Below, one piece after another: positions 1 through 10,399 of a stretch of 64,000 nt of DNA. The notes beneath the pieces were generated by a model, which saw only the letters and a list, made by a program, of their open reading frames with translations, was not told the origin of the DNA and ran no database searches. Numbering within the stretch: the first letter of the stretch is position 1; every line of letters starts with the position of its first letter. Made by a program: the position numbers and the translations under genes. Origin of the DNA: Dimorphilus gyrociliatus (taxonomy: Eukaryota > Annelida > Polychaeta > Dinophilidae); contig CAJFCJ010000059.1 in the NCBI GenBank assembly GCA_904063045.1, positions 55,840 through 119,839 on the forward strand, read 5' to 3'.

Positions 1-1003
1 TTGTCTCATCTAAAATGTTTCTTACATTTGGGCTTGTTTCCATTATTTGTCTTTGAGCTCCCTCTTCTATCTCTTTTTCATCCATTTCTTCATATTCTTC
101 AGATTATCATTTTGTTGAGTAGTTGGTGTAGCAGTTGTATCAGAATGATTATCTCTTAAAATGGTTTCTTGTAATTCTATATTACTTGCATATTTATTTG
201 GAAAATGGTTATCTTTAACTGGCTTATCATTTGCATCCTTGTCAATGACTGTTGTTTTTTCCATTTGCAGATCACTAGCATTTTTCTCTCTTACTGGTAC
301 ATCTTTCATAATAATATCACTTGTATCCTTCTCAATTATAGATGTTTCTTTAAAATATTTTCTGGTATTTTTTCTATTTCCTTGTCAGTAGTACCTGCTT
401 TCTCTTTTCAAGTTTTTCTTCAATTGTTGTTCTATTATCTGTATCTATTTGTTTAACAGCAATCACATGATTTCCAACTTTTTCATCTCTTACAGCATTT
501 CTTGCAGTTTCTTACCACTTGTATCTTTCTCTATTGCAGATGTTTCTTTAAAATTCTTCTCACTTGCAGTTCTTCAATAACTGATGTTTTTTCCATTTGC
601 AGACAACTGGTATTTTTCTCTCTTACTGGTATTTCTTTTCATTGTAGTTCTATCAGCTGTATCAATATGATTTATAGCTTTTTCATCTCTTATAATTGTT
701 TCTTTCAGTTTCTTACCACTTGCATCTTCCTCTATTATAGATGTTTCTTTCATCTTCTCTTCTGGTGTTTTTTCCATTTCATTGTTAAGTGTACCTTTCT
801 CTTGTTCAACTATTATTTTCATTGTTGTTCTGTCAGCTGTTCCTATATGATTTCCATCTTTTTCATCTGTTGTAGTTGTTTCTTTCAGTTTCTTCTTTTT
901 TCTGTCTTTATCATTTTCTTTACTTCTGATACAAATTTCTATCAGACTTTGTTTTGTTTTTTCAACAAATTCCTTGTTCAATTTGATGGATTTTTCTAGA
1001 AAG
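1..1003 (-). pseudogene. decayed repetitive charged-protein coding region
   Basis: On the minus strand a Lys/Glu/Thr-rich open stretch runs from about 1002 to 574 behind a plausible splice acceptor (tttctag ending near 1003), and another open stretch runs from 309 to 67 before a stop. Between them the reading frame shifts repeatedly. The DNA is built of roughly 200-bp degenerate units, recognisable by recurring words around 432-602, 644-752 and 823-900, encoding variants of 'KETxIxxDE', 'NHIxTADRTTMK' and 'GKKLKET'. I recognise no family. It reads as a low-complexity repeat protein, possibly coiled-coil, that has accumulated indels, or as several short exons I cannot resolve. The left end is cut by the window. 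Confidence 0.35.
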
Positions 1004-1109
1004 ATTTTTTGATATCAACCTTTTGATTTCATCTTCATTGAAATGTTTACATAAATGTACTAATATTATTAAAATAATTTTCCAATAGAACATATTGTTT
1101 CCAGGTTTT

Positions 1110-1436
1110 CTAAGTATCGTTTTCAATTAAAGCTTGAAATTCTTGATAATCTTTTCTCATTAGCTCTTGAAAAGGTTTAGAAATATTAAACCTATTATTA
1201 AAATATAAACATTCAGATGAGCTACAGATTTTCTTATATGAAACACCAACATGTTTTTCAATCTGCTTCTCAATAATAAATTTTAATTGTTTATAACTGT
1301 CAAAGTTTAAAGTCTTGAAATTCAACTTAAAACATTCCTTTTTTTCATATATTTCAGGGTAAAACCATGGATGATTCAGTGTTTTTGTTTTCCTTACAGG
1401 TTCATTCATTTTGAATTGTAAACTCTCAATTCTTTT
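1110..1436 (-). CDS. unrecognised protein-coding exon
   Basis: About 109 codons are open on the minus strand after a strong-looking splice acceptor: a run of T then 'ttattcctataag' on the minus strand, ending at 1437. The composition is protein-like, with a Trp/Phe/Tyr-rich start ('NHPWFYPEIYEKKECF'), amphipathic Lys/Phe segments and a Cys pair ('ICSSSEC'). It ends at a stop at 1110 with no clear donor, so it may be a last exon; a GTAAGG near the start of the exon could be an alternative donor. It lies just upstream of the repetitive region at 1-1003 on the same strand and could belong to the same gene. No domain family is recognised. Confidence 0.35.
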   Translation of the reverse strand, partial: KRIESLQFKMNEPVRKTKTLNHPWFYPEIYEKKECFKLNFKTLNFDSYKQLKFIIEKQIEKHVGVSYKKICSSSECLYFNNRFNISKPFQELMRKDYQEFQALIENDT

Positions 1437-1469
1437 CTTATAGGAATAACAAAAAAAAAAACAAAACAT

Positions 1470-2230
1470 AAATAAGCATCAATAACATACTTAGAAAATC
1501 AACAAGTACATAACCTAACCCTATATATAGAAATAGATATAGATAATTATATTAATTCTTTTTTTCAAACCTGTTTGTGATATTCTTCCTCAATAAAAAT
1601 TAGTTAAAATTTTGGAAAAGATAAAAAAGAGTAACTGTAAATTTAAAAGCAAAAAAGCCATCTTATTTAGAGTTATTCTGTAAGGAAAAATGTGAAATTC
1701 AACAAGAAAGAACTTTGCATATTTATTGAAATAAAGAACCTAAAAGGTAAACTTTATTTTCATTGGGAATATACAAGTTTTTAGAAAAAATTAAAAAGCT
1801 ATGTAGAATTTTGTAATAAAAAACTTTGTATATTTATTCCATTGGAATGAAGAACTTAAAAAGTAAACTTTTTTCAATGGGAATATACAAGTTTAGAAAA
1901 TAAATAAAAAAGCTACCAAAATAAGGGTTTATATGTATTTTTTTTATACTAAAAGTAACTTTTTTGAATTTTATAAGAAAGGAGGAATATCTCAATATAT
2001 TATATCAACACATCAACACCAATAACAAATAGTTAAAAAACAGAATAAATTCATAGCCAAGGGCTGTAAATTTATTCAAGAAAGACAAGACTCTTCAATA
2101 CAAAACATATACTACTTACTTTGATAGTAAATTTCAGAAGATTCTTTCAAGATAGCTGTTGTCAGGTTTTGATCCTGTAGAATTTGCAATATGCTGATTA
2201 AGACTTTGGTTGGGATGCTGTCAGAAGATT
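1470..2230. other. AT-rich intergenic stretch
   Basis: No open frame, RNA gene or transposon domain is recognisable. Two loose copies of an 'aaagaacttaaaaggtaaactttttca' type phrase (about 1690-1790 and 1815-1915) show a degenerate short duplication. A lone CCTAACCCTA motif lies near 1512. Confidence 0.4.
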
Positions 2231-3000
2231 TCAAGTCCACAAAGTAGTAGAGATTCAATCAGTAAAAAATTGATTCTGTAATAAATGTAAGTAGAAATTA
2301 CTAACAATAATTAATGAATTTAACAATTATATGCATCTGTTAATTAAAATATTTAAAGAACTGATATTTATTTCAATACACCAAAAAAGTTAAGAAAAAC
2401 ATAAATCTTACTAGAAATAAAGTCTGGGATGTTGAACTATCCTTCTTCTGTAGTGGAATAGATGAAAGCTATCACACTTTTGGTGAAGAGAAGACCTCTA
2501 TGTTGAGAAAGATTTATTATAACATAATATTTAAAAATAATGTAACATATAACATATAACTAACTGTGTAATCCAAGCAAAATGGAGAAAAAAGCAGCAA
2601 ATAGCAAATCAATCAGCAAAAAATTCTCTCTGTGTAAAGAATATAAAATGATTATTATGAAGAAACCATTAACTGAATATAGTAATTAAATTAACACTTC
2701 TATTAATTAACTTCTATAGCTAAAGAATTAACATTTCTTTCTTTCTTTCTTACATATCAAATATTTGTTTTTGCTTGTAAAATTTTTTTTCATCTAATCA
2801 AATAGATTTTTGCACAATGTTAACAGGCTTGAAAAGCTGATTCTAATGATATATAATATGTCTATATTCCATCAACTGTTTATATGAAAAAAGTTAAGAA
2901 AAGATTATAACTTACTTGAAACAGAGACTGGTCTGGTGAACAGTCTTTTCTCTATGGTAGCAGATGAGAGAATGAGCAATAGCAAGGTTTATATACACTT
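2230..3000. repeat. degenerate ~500-bp tandem duplication
   Basis: The stretch from about 2237 to 2500 (containing 'aagttaagaaaaacataaatcttact' and 'gtagtggaatagatgaaagc') reappears in diverged form from about 2593 to 3000 ('aagttaagaaaagattataacttact', 'ggtagcagatgagagaatga'), some 500 bp downstream in the same orientation. No coding signal is seen. A short CTTT microsatellite sits at about 2737-2752. Confidence 0.35.
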
Positions 3001-3409
3001 TAGCATAGAAAACCCCCATCATGGCAACAAAGCCCTTGATAAGACGCTATCAAAACATGTCACTTGTCACCTTTTCAGATTATATCATTTAAGATAAGGG
3101 CCTTCTTGTGAAGAAAGTGGCTCTCATAGTGTCACCTCTTAACCTTTGAATTATATTTCATAATGTATAGACAAAATTATATATTATATTTTTCTATTTA
3201 AAAAAATAGATTGAAATTCATTGACAATATCAAATAATCATTACAACTAATTGAACAGTCTTCATAATTCAATCAATTAATATCTGCTTAATTAATTAAT
3301 AATTTTATACTATTTTATATATTTAATTATTTATTAGGATATGGTTAGTTTTCAATACTCTTTTAATAATTTTTTGTTATGGTTAAGGGCTAAAGTTAGG
3401 GTTAGGTAG
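3001..3409. other. AT-rich spacer ending in a telomere-like motif
   Basis: Nothing coding is seen. The last 27 bases before the LTR (3383-3409) read as degenerate TTAGGG-type DNA ('aagttagggttaggtag'), and the family-A LTR begins immediately after it. Confidence 0.4.
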
Positions 3410-4044
3410 TGTACAACTTTGGTTATATTTTACATGCTTGAACTCTATTATTTTATGCAACATATACATGTACATCTTAAAACCTATGCAAGAAAATGCT
3501 AAAACATTGGCCAAACATAAGTCTGATTAGTCAGCTTGAAGGTTCATCTTTAATTACCAATAAAGGTTTGGCCAAGTTATAATTTAATTAACTTGCCTAG
3601 GGTGTGGCCAAGTTATAATTCAATTAACCTTCCTAAATGTTGAACCTTGTAACATCCTGTTACTAAAGATAAATATGAACTACACATTTTGGCAACTGTA
3701 AAGTGATGATTGGATGTCAGAGACAAACCTCAAAGTATATAAATCCTCATTATTCTCATTTGGCATGCAGCTTCCATCTGGACCCAAGGACCTGGGAAAA
3801 TCATCTGGAAACAACCTCCACTGGAACCATCCATCTACTCCTCAACATTAGAAGACAGTTTGGTAATTTGGCAACCTGCTTTTACAAACTATCTACTCTG
3901 CTATCGAACTCTCATATTGTTACTTGCTTAAGTATTATTATTGCGAATAAACCGTTTTAATTTAAACATTTGTTTAAAGGTTCGAGTAGAACCAGTATTG
4001 TTATAACTTGCAAACTCATAGATTTTGCCAGCAAGAGCAGTACA
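3410..4044 (+). repeat. 5' LTR, family A
   Basis: 635 bp, TGTAC...GTACA. Near-identical to 12022-12656 and, in reverse, to 32985-33619. An 85-codon frame inside it (3703-3960) recurs in all three copies but shows no domain and is best regarded as a by-product of LTR similarity. The LTR carries the usual U3/R/U5 functions; no clear TATA box was pinned down. Confidence 0.9.
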
Positions 4045-4048
4045 AATT

Positions 4049-4064
4049 TGGCGCAGTCGACAGG
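4049..4064 (+). promoter_or_regulatory. primer-binding site, tRNA-Ser type
   Basis: TGGCGCAGTCGACAGG starts four bases after the LTR. Its first eleven bases are complementary to a CCA tail, discriminator G and a CGACTGC acceptor strand, the 3' end typical of animal tRNA-Ser. This marks the minus-strand primer site of the element. Confidence 0.8.
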
Positions 4065-4104
4065 ATATTCTTTTGGTTTATTCAAAAGTTTTGAGAAAGT
4101 AAAT

Positions 4105-4674
4105 ATGGCAGAAGGAGAAAATGGAAATACCACTGGGGCAGTTACAGACTCTAACCCTTCAACCCCAGCAACTCCAACAATTACAATTCATCCAGCAGGA
4201 ATGTCAGAAAGGCAACAAAGACTAATTGAAGACTATGATAGATTGGTGAGTGAAATGAAAAGAAATCGAATCACAATTCCAACAGATCATGGAGATGGAA
4301 CACATCACCCAGCACAGAACCCAAATGTTGATATCACAACAGTAATTCAAGCATTAAGGGCTGCTTGGGACTGCCCTCAAAGAACTATTCTCAAGTTGTA
4401 TGATGGAAGCAAGGAGTGTTCAAAATTCAAAGAAGACTTTAATCAGGCATGTTATGCTTATGGTTGGATAGGAGAAGATGTTGTGAAAGCAAATCTTTTA
4501 GATTATTTAACTGGTCCTGCAAAGGATTTGGTGTTGGCTCTGGATGGAGAGCCTACTGTGGAGGAAATATGGAAAGCCCTCCATGACGAATTTGATCTGG
4601 ATCCTTTGGAGTATCAAGAGAAATTGCTTAACTTAAAGCAAATGAATGGCAACCACAATTGCTTGCAACTATGA
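4105..4674 (+). CDS. gag: Gag-like protein, truncated, family A
   Basis: About 190 residues starting at the first ATG after the primer site. A Thr/Pro-rich N-terminus is followed by a retrotransposon Gag capsid-like region ('SKFKEDFNQACYAYGW', 'LLDYLTGPAKDLV', 'EEIWKALHDEFDLDP'). It matches in order the Gag of the inverted element at 26035-26750. Compared with that copy roughly 33 residues are missing just where the frame closes, and the rest of Gag continues in the -1 frame inside the pol ORF ('VLQRGL' onward). No zinc knuckle was seen. I read this as a deletion with frameshift, not a programmed shift, because no slippery heptamer is visible in the overlap at 4632-4674. Confidence 0.75.
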   Translation: MAEGENGNTTGAVTDSNPSTPATPTITIHPAGMSERQQRLIEDYDRLVSEMKRNRITIPTDHGDGTHHPAQNPNVDITTVIQALRAAWDCPQRTILKLYDGSKECSKFKEDFNQACYAYGWIGEDVVKANLLDYLTGPAKDLVLALDGEPTVEEIWKALHDEFDLDPLEYQEKLLNLKQMNGNHNCLQL

Positions 4675-7600
4675 AAGAAATAAAACTGATGGAAGTTTTA
4701 CAAAGAGGATTACAACAGGATATTCTACATTTAGTGTACACCTTACATCCTAAATGTCAAACATTGGCAGAACTATATGAGGCTGCTAAGCAAGCAGAAA
4801 CTTCATTAAAACTAACTCAAAGAAAACCGATCACAATGGTGTCAAAATTGGAAACTCAACAAAGAAAAGAGACCAAAAAGACCCAGGTAATCAGAAAAGA
4901 TGCTTCTACAGAAACCCCAAATTTCTGGAATAGAAAGCATGTACCTGACAACAAAAATGCTACTAAAGAAAAGTTTTCAAGCCAAAAAGTCCAAAAGTAT
5001 GCACCAACTACAACAAATAGGTATTATAAGAAAAATCAACCAGCAAAGACGATACTGAAAGAGGAACCTAAGCTACAAAAATTAGAAACATTAGACAATG
5101 AAAGCATGTCAGAAAACGACGAAGTTCAAGATATTCTCTGTTTTTCAGATAGTGACGAATCCACTTGTCAGCTGTTACAAAGCAAACAATCTGAGCGAAA
5201 TGCTTCAACATTTATTGGACAATTTGAAACTAATACTGGTTTTAAGTTTGATGCCTTGATAGACTCTGGTAGTGACAGATCTTTCATTTCAAAAAAGGTA
5301 TTAAGACAAGTTCAAGGAAAAGCATCCTTCCCAGAACAAACTGTGAAAAATGCTAGAGATGCTTCAGGAAATAGCATCGAGATATGTGGAGAAATCATTC
5401 TCAGACTTTATTTTAATGAAAAGATTATTAAACAACGCTTTCTGATCAACAAAATCATTACACAACAATGTATTATTGGGTGTGACTTTCTACAACAAAA
5501 TGGAGCTACCCTTGACTTTGGCAAGAGACAGATTATACTCCAGCCAGGTACAGAAAAGAATTACCCTGTTGGAACACAACACTTATCTTTCAAAGGGTTT
5601 TACCCAGTTCCTCTTATTATGAAAAAGAATGAGAGTCAAATACATACCCTTCAGACAACAATTGAACAAGAAAATCCCAAGATGAAGAACAAAGTTACCC
5701 AAATTCTGGCAAAATATAAAGAAACTATTGCAGAAGACAGATTTGATATTGGCAATCCAGAGGTACCACCCTTGGAAATAACTCTTGAACCAGGTTCAAC
5801 ACCATATAGACAAAGGCCATATAGAATGCCTCCTCAAAAACAAGAAGAATGTAAGCAACAGATAGCTGAATTGGTAAAAAGCAAAGTTATTCAACCAAGC
5901 AAGAGCAATTGGGCTTCACCAATTGTTTTCGTAAGAAAGAAGGAAGGTAGTCTACGAATGTGTGTAGATTATAGAAAACTAAACAAAATGACAGTTAAAA
6001 ACAAGTATCCACTGCCAAATCAAGATGATCTTTTTGACCATTTGGGAGGAGGAAATAAATTCTTTTCTACAATGGATTTGACAAGTGCATACCACCACAT
6101 TAATATCAAGAAAGAAGATAGGTCTAAAACAGCATTTATTACACCTTTTGGCTTGTTTGAATTTATTAAGATGCCTTTTGGATTAACCAATGCCCCTCCT
6201 CATTTTAGTTATGTAATGAATTCATTTGTGCTAAAGGATGTAAAGCATTTGTGCCTAAACTACCTTGATGACATAATAATATTTACCAAGTCGCTGGACC
6301 AACATTGGGAAGCATTGGAGACCATTCTTCAACAGATTCAAAAGTACAATTTTAAGATTAAACTAAGTAAATGTGTGTTTTTGAAAGAACAAGTTCAATT
6401 CTTGGGACACATTGTATCAGAAAAGGGGATTGAAACAGATAAGTCCAAGACAGATAAATTATATAATTTACAGCCACCAGTGTTTGCAAATTCACTACTA
6501 AGCTTTGTTGCATTTTGTGGCTATTACAGAAAATTTATACAAGATTTTGCAAGAGTAGCTAAACCTCTGTATATGTTAATGAAACTACATGGGAAAAAGG
6601 ATAAATTGCAATGGACTGAGGAAGCCAAGCAATCATTTTTCAAGTTGAGAGATGCAGTAGTTAACCCTCCTGTATTACAACTACCTGATTTTGCTAAAGA
6701 TTTTCACTTAACAACAGATGCATCGAATGTAGCTGTAGGAGGAGTTCTTGAACAAGTTTATGTAGATGAGAATGGGAAGAAAACAATGAAACCCATTGCC
6801 TACGCTTCAAAACAATTCAACAATAATCAAATGAAATATGCAGCCTATCAAAAGGAAGCATTTGGGGTTTACTGGGTTGTAAAGAAATTTTTACATTACC
6901 TTCAAGACAAGCCATTCTTTTTATATACTGACCATCAGAGTCTAGTACAAACATTTAAGCAAAACAAATTGAATGTCAGCACAGCAAAATGGGTCATGGC
7001 TTTAATGGATTTAAAATTTACAATTAACTATGTGACAGGACGAAAAAATAGAGCAGATGCATTAACAAGATTAGAAGAATATACACCCCCAAGGAAAGTA
7101 ACATTTGAAGAGCTAATTCATGGAAAGATCAAAAAGGAGAATTCTCCCTCTATTTCAGTTAAAATGGAACAGTATGAACATACACCAGAGTTAACTTTTG
7201 TAGCTACCAGTGATAACAGTGAAGAGAAAATTGATTTGTCTTCTGTTGACTTACAGTCAGAGCAAGAAAAAGATGTGAATTTAAAATCAATTAAAGAATA
7301 TTTAACATTGGATGGTCAGCTACCTATTCCTTATTTTGGAACTTTTACACCTTTCATAATGGAGATGTTTGTTCACAAGGAAATGATCTGGATTATCCTC
7401 GAAGAAAGAAACATTCTGGTTTTACCTGACCATTTGATGCTAACTCTGCTCCCTAAATTCCATAAAAATAAAATTCACAATCACCATGGACCCAGAATGA
7501 CATTACAAATAATTACAAAGACCTTTTGGCACCCAAAATTAAAGATTATGATTGAGAATTCAATAAAGGATTGCACTTTGTGTGAACAAATGAATGGTAG

Positions 7601-8360
7601 GAGTAGAGTATACCCTTTGGTAGAAACCTTTCACCCTGCATCACCAATGGAGTTGGTAGCCATGGATATAATGGGACCCTTACCCATGGTTAAGTCATAC
7701 AGATTCATACTTGTGATAGTGGATCATTTCAGTAGATACACAGTTTTATATGCACTCAAACAGCAAACCAGTAAAGAAATTGCAAACCTTCTTTTCAACA
7801 GATTTTTTCCCATTTTTGGAATTCCAAAACAAATGTTGACAGATCAAGGAAGAAACTTTGTTGGTAAAGCTTTTAAAGAGTTTATGAAGGTATTAGGTAT
7901 TGAGAAAATCCAAACAACAGCTTATAGAAGCCAGAGCAATGGACTAGTTGAACGAAGAAATAGAGAAGCGAGGAAGGAAATCAATAAATTAGTGGTGGAA
8001 GAAAATCAGCATAACTGGGTTGCAAACCTACCCTTGATTCAAGCATTTTTGAATCAATCACCTGTAGGAAGTACAAGACTACCACCCCAGGAACTTCTTT
8101 TTGGCACCAGCACAAGAACACTGATTGATGTAACAATGCATACTACCTCTCCTGAAACAAATGTACTATTTGTATTCAATCACCAGCAGCAATTGGTACA
8201 GTTAAGAGCTACAGCCTTCTGTAAATCCATCATGGCAAAAGAACAATATAGGGAAAGAAAGAATAGAAATCTCAATCTTCCAAAATATTTTGAGGTTGAT
8301 GATGAAGTATTCTTAAGAAATGATGCTGCAAGAATTGCAATAACAAAATCCCTTCTTTAA
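4659..8360 (+). CDS. pol: Pol: retropepsin, reverse transcriptase, RNase H, integrase
   Basis: 1,233 codons counted from the alternative start at 4659; the frame is open from 4632. In order: end of Gag (residues 1-60); aspartic protease with IDSGS near 201-205 and IIGCDFL; RT with 'LRMCVDYRKLNK' near 420 and YLDD near 535; RNase H starting 'LTTDASN' near 684; integrase zinc finger (H, H, then CTLC near 972); DDE core with Asp near 1003 ('AMDIMGPL'), Asp near 1060 ('TDQGRNF') and Glu near 1096 ('GLVERRN'). This order defines Ty3/gypsy. The frame stops at 8360 because of a one-base shift in the integrase tail; the tail ('KWLGPYRI...GSRLRL') continues in the next ORF. All core catalytic residues named here are present. 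Confidence 0.9.
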   Translation: MLATMKEIKLMEVLQRGLQQDILHLVYTLHPKCQTLAELYEAAKQAETSLKLTQRKPITMVSKLETQQRKETKKTQVIRKDASTETPNFWNRKHVPDNKNATKEKFSSQKVQKYAPTTTNRYYKKNQPAKTILKEEPKLQKLETLDNESMSENDEVQDILCFSDSDESTCQLLQSKQSERNASTFIGQFETNTGFKFDALIDSGSDRSFISKKVLRQVQGKASFPEQTVKNARDASGNSIEICGEIILRLYFNEKIIKQRFLINKIITQQCIIGCDFLQQNGATLDFGKRQIILQPGTEKNYPVGTQHLSFKGFYPVPLIMKKNESQIHTLQTTIEQENPKMKNKVTQILAKYKETIAEDRFDIGNPEVPPLEITLEPGSTPYRQRPYRMPPQKQEECKQQIAELVKSKVIQPSKSNWASPIVFVRKKEGSLRMCVDYRKLNKMTVKNKYPLPNQDDLFDHLGGGNKFFSTMDLTSAYHHINIKKEDRSKTAFITPFGLFEFIKMPFGLTNAPPHFSYVMNSFVLKDVKHLCLNYLDDIIIFTKSLDQHWEALETILQQIQKYNFKIKLSKCVFLKEQVQFLGHIVSEKGIETDKSKTDKLYNLQPPVFANSLLSFVAFCGYYRKFIQDFARVAKPLYMLMKLHGKKDKLQWTEEAKQSFFKLRDAVVNPPVLQLPDFAKDFHLTTDASNVAVGGVLEQVYVDENGKKTMKPIAYASKQFNNNQMKYAAYQKEAFGVYWVVKKFLHYLQDKPFFLYTDHQSLVQTFKQNKLNVSTAKWVMALMDLKFTINYVTGRKNRADALTRLEEYTPPRKVTFEELIHGKIKKENSPSISVKMEQYEHTPELTFVATSDNSEEKIDLSSVDLQSEQEKDVNLKSIKEYLTLDGQLPIPYFGTFTPFIMEMFVHKEMIWIILEERNILVLPDHLMLTLLPKFHKNKIHNHHGPRMTLQIITKTFWHPKLKIMIENSIKDCTLCEQMNGRSRVYPLVETFHPASPMELVAMDIMGPLPMVKSYRFILVIVDHFSRYTVLYALKQQTSKEIANLLFNRFFPIFGIPKQMLTDQGRNFVGKAFKEFMKVLGIEKIQTTAYRSQSNGLVERRNREARKEINKLVVEENQHNWVANLPLIQAFLNQSPVGSTRLPPQELLFGTSTRTLIDVTMHTTSPETNVLFVFNHQQQLVQLRATAFCKSIMAKEQYRERKNRNLNLPKYFEVDDEVFLRNDAARIAITKSLL

Positions 8361-8422
8361 AATGGTTAGGCCCATACCGAATAACAAAAGTCAATCATCA
8401 AAAGTGGATATATGAAATACAA

Positions 8423-10399
8423 ATGGATGATAATACATGCAAGTTGGTACATGGTAGCAGATTAAGACTAGCCAATGAATCTAATAAGTTGGAAACAAGG
8501 AAAGAAGCAACAACAATCTTTCACCTTGTGGAGAAGGAAATAACACACCTCCAATATCTTTCTCAGGTAGAAGGAAGAAATGACTTCCAATTCCGTTTGA
8601 AGAATCAAAAAGGCCAAGAAGTCATTGCCTTGTGTGACACAGGAGCATTGAGATCCTTTATTACTGAAAAAGAAATCAAGTTAATGGATGTTACAATTAT
8701 GGATAAAGAAACAATTGGCTTACCAATTATAACTTCAGCTGATGGGAAAGCTTTAAAGCAAAAAGGAAGCGTAAAGCTGAATATCCAATTTGCTGGAGAA
8801 AGTATGAAACAAGAATTTATAGTTATGGAAAATCTAGACATAGCAATAATACTTGGTTGTGATTTCCTACAAACTGTGGGAGCAAACCTCAATTTTGAAG
8901 CTAAACAGTGTTCTCTCAAATTTGATAGAAGGAAAGGGAACCTGGCTGAAAGAATAAGGCAACCTCAACTAAACAAAGTCACTATAGCCATGATGGGACA
9001 GCATGACTCTTCATCAGAAAGTTCAGATAGTGATGACTCAGAGATGGAAGTTACTAATTCTGATACTGGTTATGACACAAGCAATACTTTCAAAACAGAC
9101 AGTAATTACAGTCTCAATGAACCTTCAAGCTCATCTGAAAGTGATGACACAGAAACAAATAATGAACTGGATAAAAATACAGATTCAGAGGCAAACATTA
9201 TCTCTGATAGAGAAGATGAAATATCTAGTTCAGACAATGAGTCAATAACTATTGAAAGCGAAATTATTGATATAACCCATTCGGATAATGAGTCAATAAT
9301 TATTGAAGGTGAAATTATTGACATAACCCATTCGAATAATGAGTCCCTCATAGTGGTAGATTCATCCCAAGATGAGAAAGAAAATACAAGTGACACAGAC
9401 AATGAGTCAGTGATATTTTTAGATGAGACTAAAATCATCTCTGAACAATTAGATTCCCAACAAGAAGTGGAACCACAATATATAGAGTTAGAAGATGGAA
9501 TAACTATCAGAGTGGAACAACAACACAAAATTTTCAACCATTCAACTATAGCCAACACAGGAAGAGCTAACATGAAACAGATGTTGTGGCTTCCACTAGT
9601 GATGACTGTAATGGTGATCTGTGGCTGCATCCACTCAATAACAGTCCCAAAACCATCCTACCAAGGTGCACATGTTACAAGTGCAAACATTACCTTAACA
9701 TTTAAACCACCGTTATACTTTTGTTCTAACCAACTACCAAGCCAGGCATTTGATCTAGCAGATGAGCCAACTTGTAATATAGAATCACAAGAAACCAAGA
9801 CAATTACAGCTGATATCTATGAATTGAACTTGGAAGAAATTGAAACAAGAGCAGTAAAATGTCAAGTGTATCTAAGAACTAATTTTTACACTTACTATTT
9901 CTTTGGAGCAAAGAAGAGGAGAATTGTTAACTCAGTTATCAAAGTAACTCATGATCAATGCAGACAGATGGTAAAAGACAAACGATCTTTTCAAGGAAAA
10001 CCTTTAATGGTGAAAAGAAACACTTGGATCCACCAAGATCAGTTTCCTGCTGCCTACACATGGCCAACAACTACCAAGGTGCTGGAATACACCACAATTA
10101 TCCAGTTTGGCAAAGCATATTGGCAACCTCCTAATATGAAAATTACAACTAATCTGGACTACCTGGAAGATTGTTTACCAGGGCAGTCCTATTGTGAGAC
10201 AGAAGAGGCAATTATTGTCTTTAGAAACCTCAAGAATAATTACACACTTGGGCAACAATCACCATGGATAAAAATTAGCAACAGAATTAGTTGTATCAAA
10301 TTTGCTGGTCACTATTCTTGTCCAGGGTATTCTATTCTGGACATCCCTTATCAAGATAAGTTATTGATGGAATTGGTGGTCCTGGAACAAAAGTACTAG
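8423..10399 (+). CDS. env: integrase tail, second retropepsin, acidic SIM-like linker, env N-terminal half
   Basis: 658 codons from ATG 8423; the frame is open from just after the pol break near 8350. Residues 1-15 are the integrase tail. Residues 60-170 form a second retropepsin (LCDTGA near 70-75, IILGCDFL near 145), much closer to the protease of the element at 26,181-28,328 than to this element's own pol protease. Residues about 190-350 are Ser/Asp/Glu-rich with repeated motifs such as EIIDITHS and LIVVDSSQDE. A hydrophobic segment near 385-405 ('MLWLPLVMTVMVICGC') looks like a signal or anchor and starts a Cys-containing envelope ectodomain with N-glycosylation sequons and a KKRR stretch. 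The frame closes early: one T is missing near 10363 relative to the minus-strand copy at 33651-35507. Family: LTR-retroelement env; fusion class not assignable by eye. Confidence 0.75.
   Translation: MDDNTCKLVHGSRLRLANESNKLETRKEATTIFHLVEKEITHLQYLSQVEGRNDFQFRLKNQKGQEVIALCDTGALRSFITEKEIKLMDVTIMDKETIGLPIITSADGKALKQKGSVKLNIQFAGESMKQEFIVMENLDIAIILGCDFLQTVGANLNFEAKQCSLKFDRRKGNLAERIRQPQLNKVTIAMMGQHDSSSESSDSDDSEMEVTNSDTGYDTSNTFKTDSNYSLNEPSSSSESDDTETNNELDKNTDSEANIISDREDEISSSDNESITIESEIIDITHSDNESIIIEGEIIDITHSNNESLIVVDSSQDEKENTSDTDNESVIFLDETKIISEQLDSQQEVEPQYIELEDGITIRVEQQHKIFNHSTIANTGRANMKQMLWLPLVMTVMVICGCIHSITVPKPSYQGAHVTSANITLTFKPPLYFCSNQLPSQAFDLADEPTCNIESQETKTITADIYELNLEEIETRAVKCQVYLRTNFYTYYFFGAKKRRIVNSVIKVTHDQCRQMVKDKRSFQGKPLMVKRNTWIHQDQFPAAYTWPTTTKVLEYTTIIQFGKAYWQPPNMKITTNLDYLEDCLPGQSYCETEEAIIVFRNLKNNYTLGQQSPWIKISNRISCIKFAGHYSCPGYSILDIPYQDKLLMELVVLEQKY

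Noticed and set aside
161-999. Plus-strand Phe/Cys/Ser-rich frames at the left edge
   Set aside because: Antisense of the Lys/Glu-rich repeat on the minus strand.
3703-3960. 85-codon frame inside each family-A LTR (also 12315-12572 and 33069-33326)
   Set aside because: It is retained because the LTRs are nearly identical; no domain, and LTR function explains the conservation.
4632-4674. Programmed -1 frameshift between gag and pol
   Set aside because: No slippery heptamer is present, and comparison with 26300-26480 shows about 33 Gag residues missing at this point, so deletion is simpler.
8631-8900. Second protease as a duplicate of the pol protease within the same element
   Set aside because: It resembles the protease at 26,900-27,190 far more than the one at 5,240-5,520, so transfer from another lineage fits better than internal duplication.
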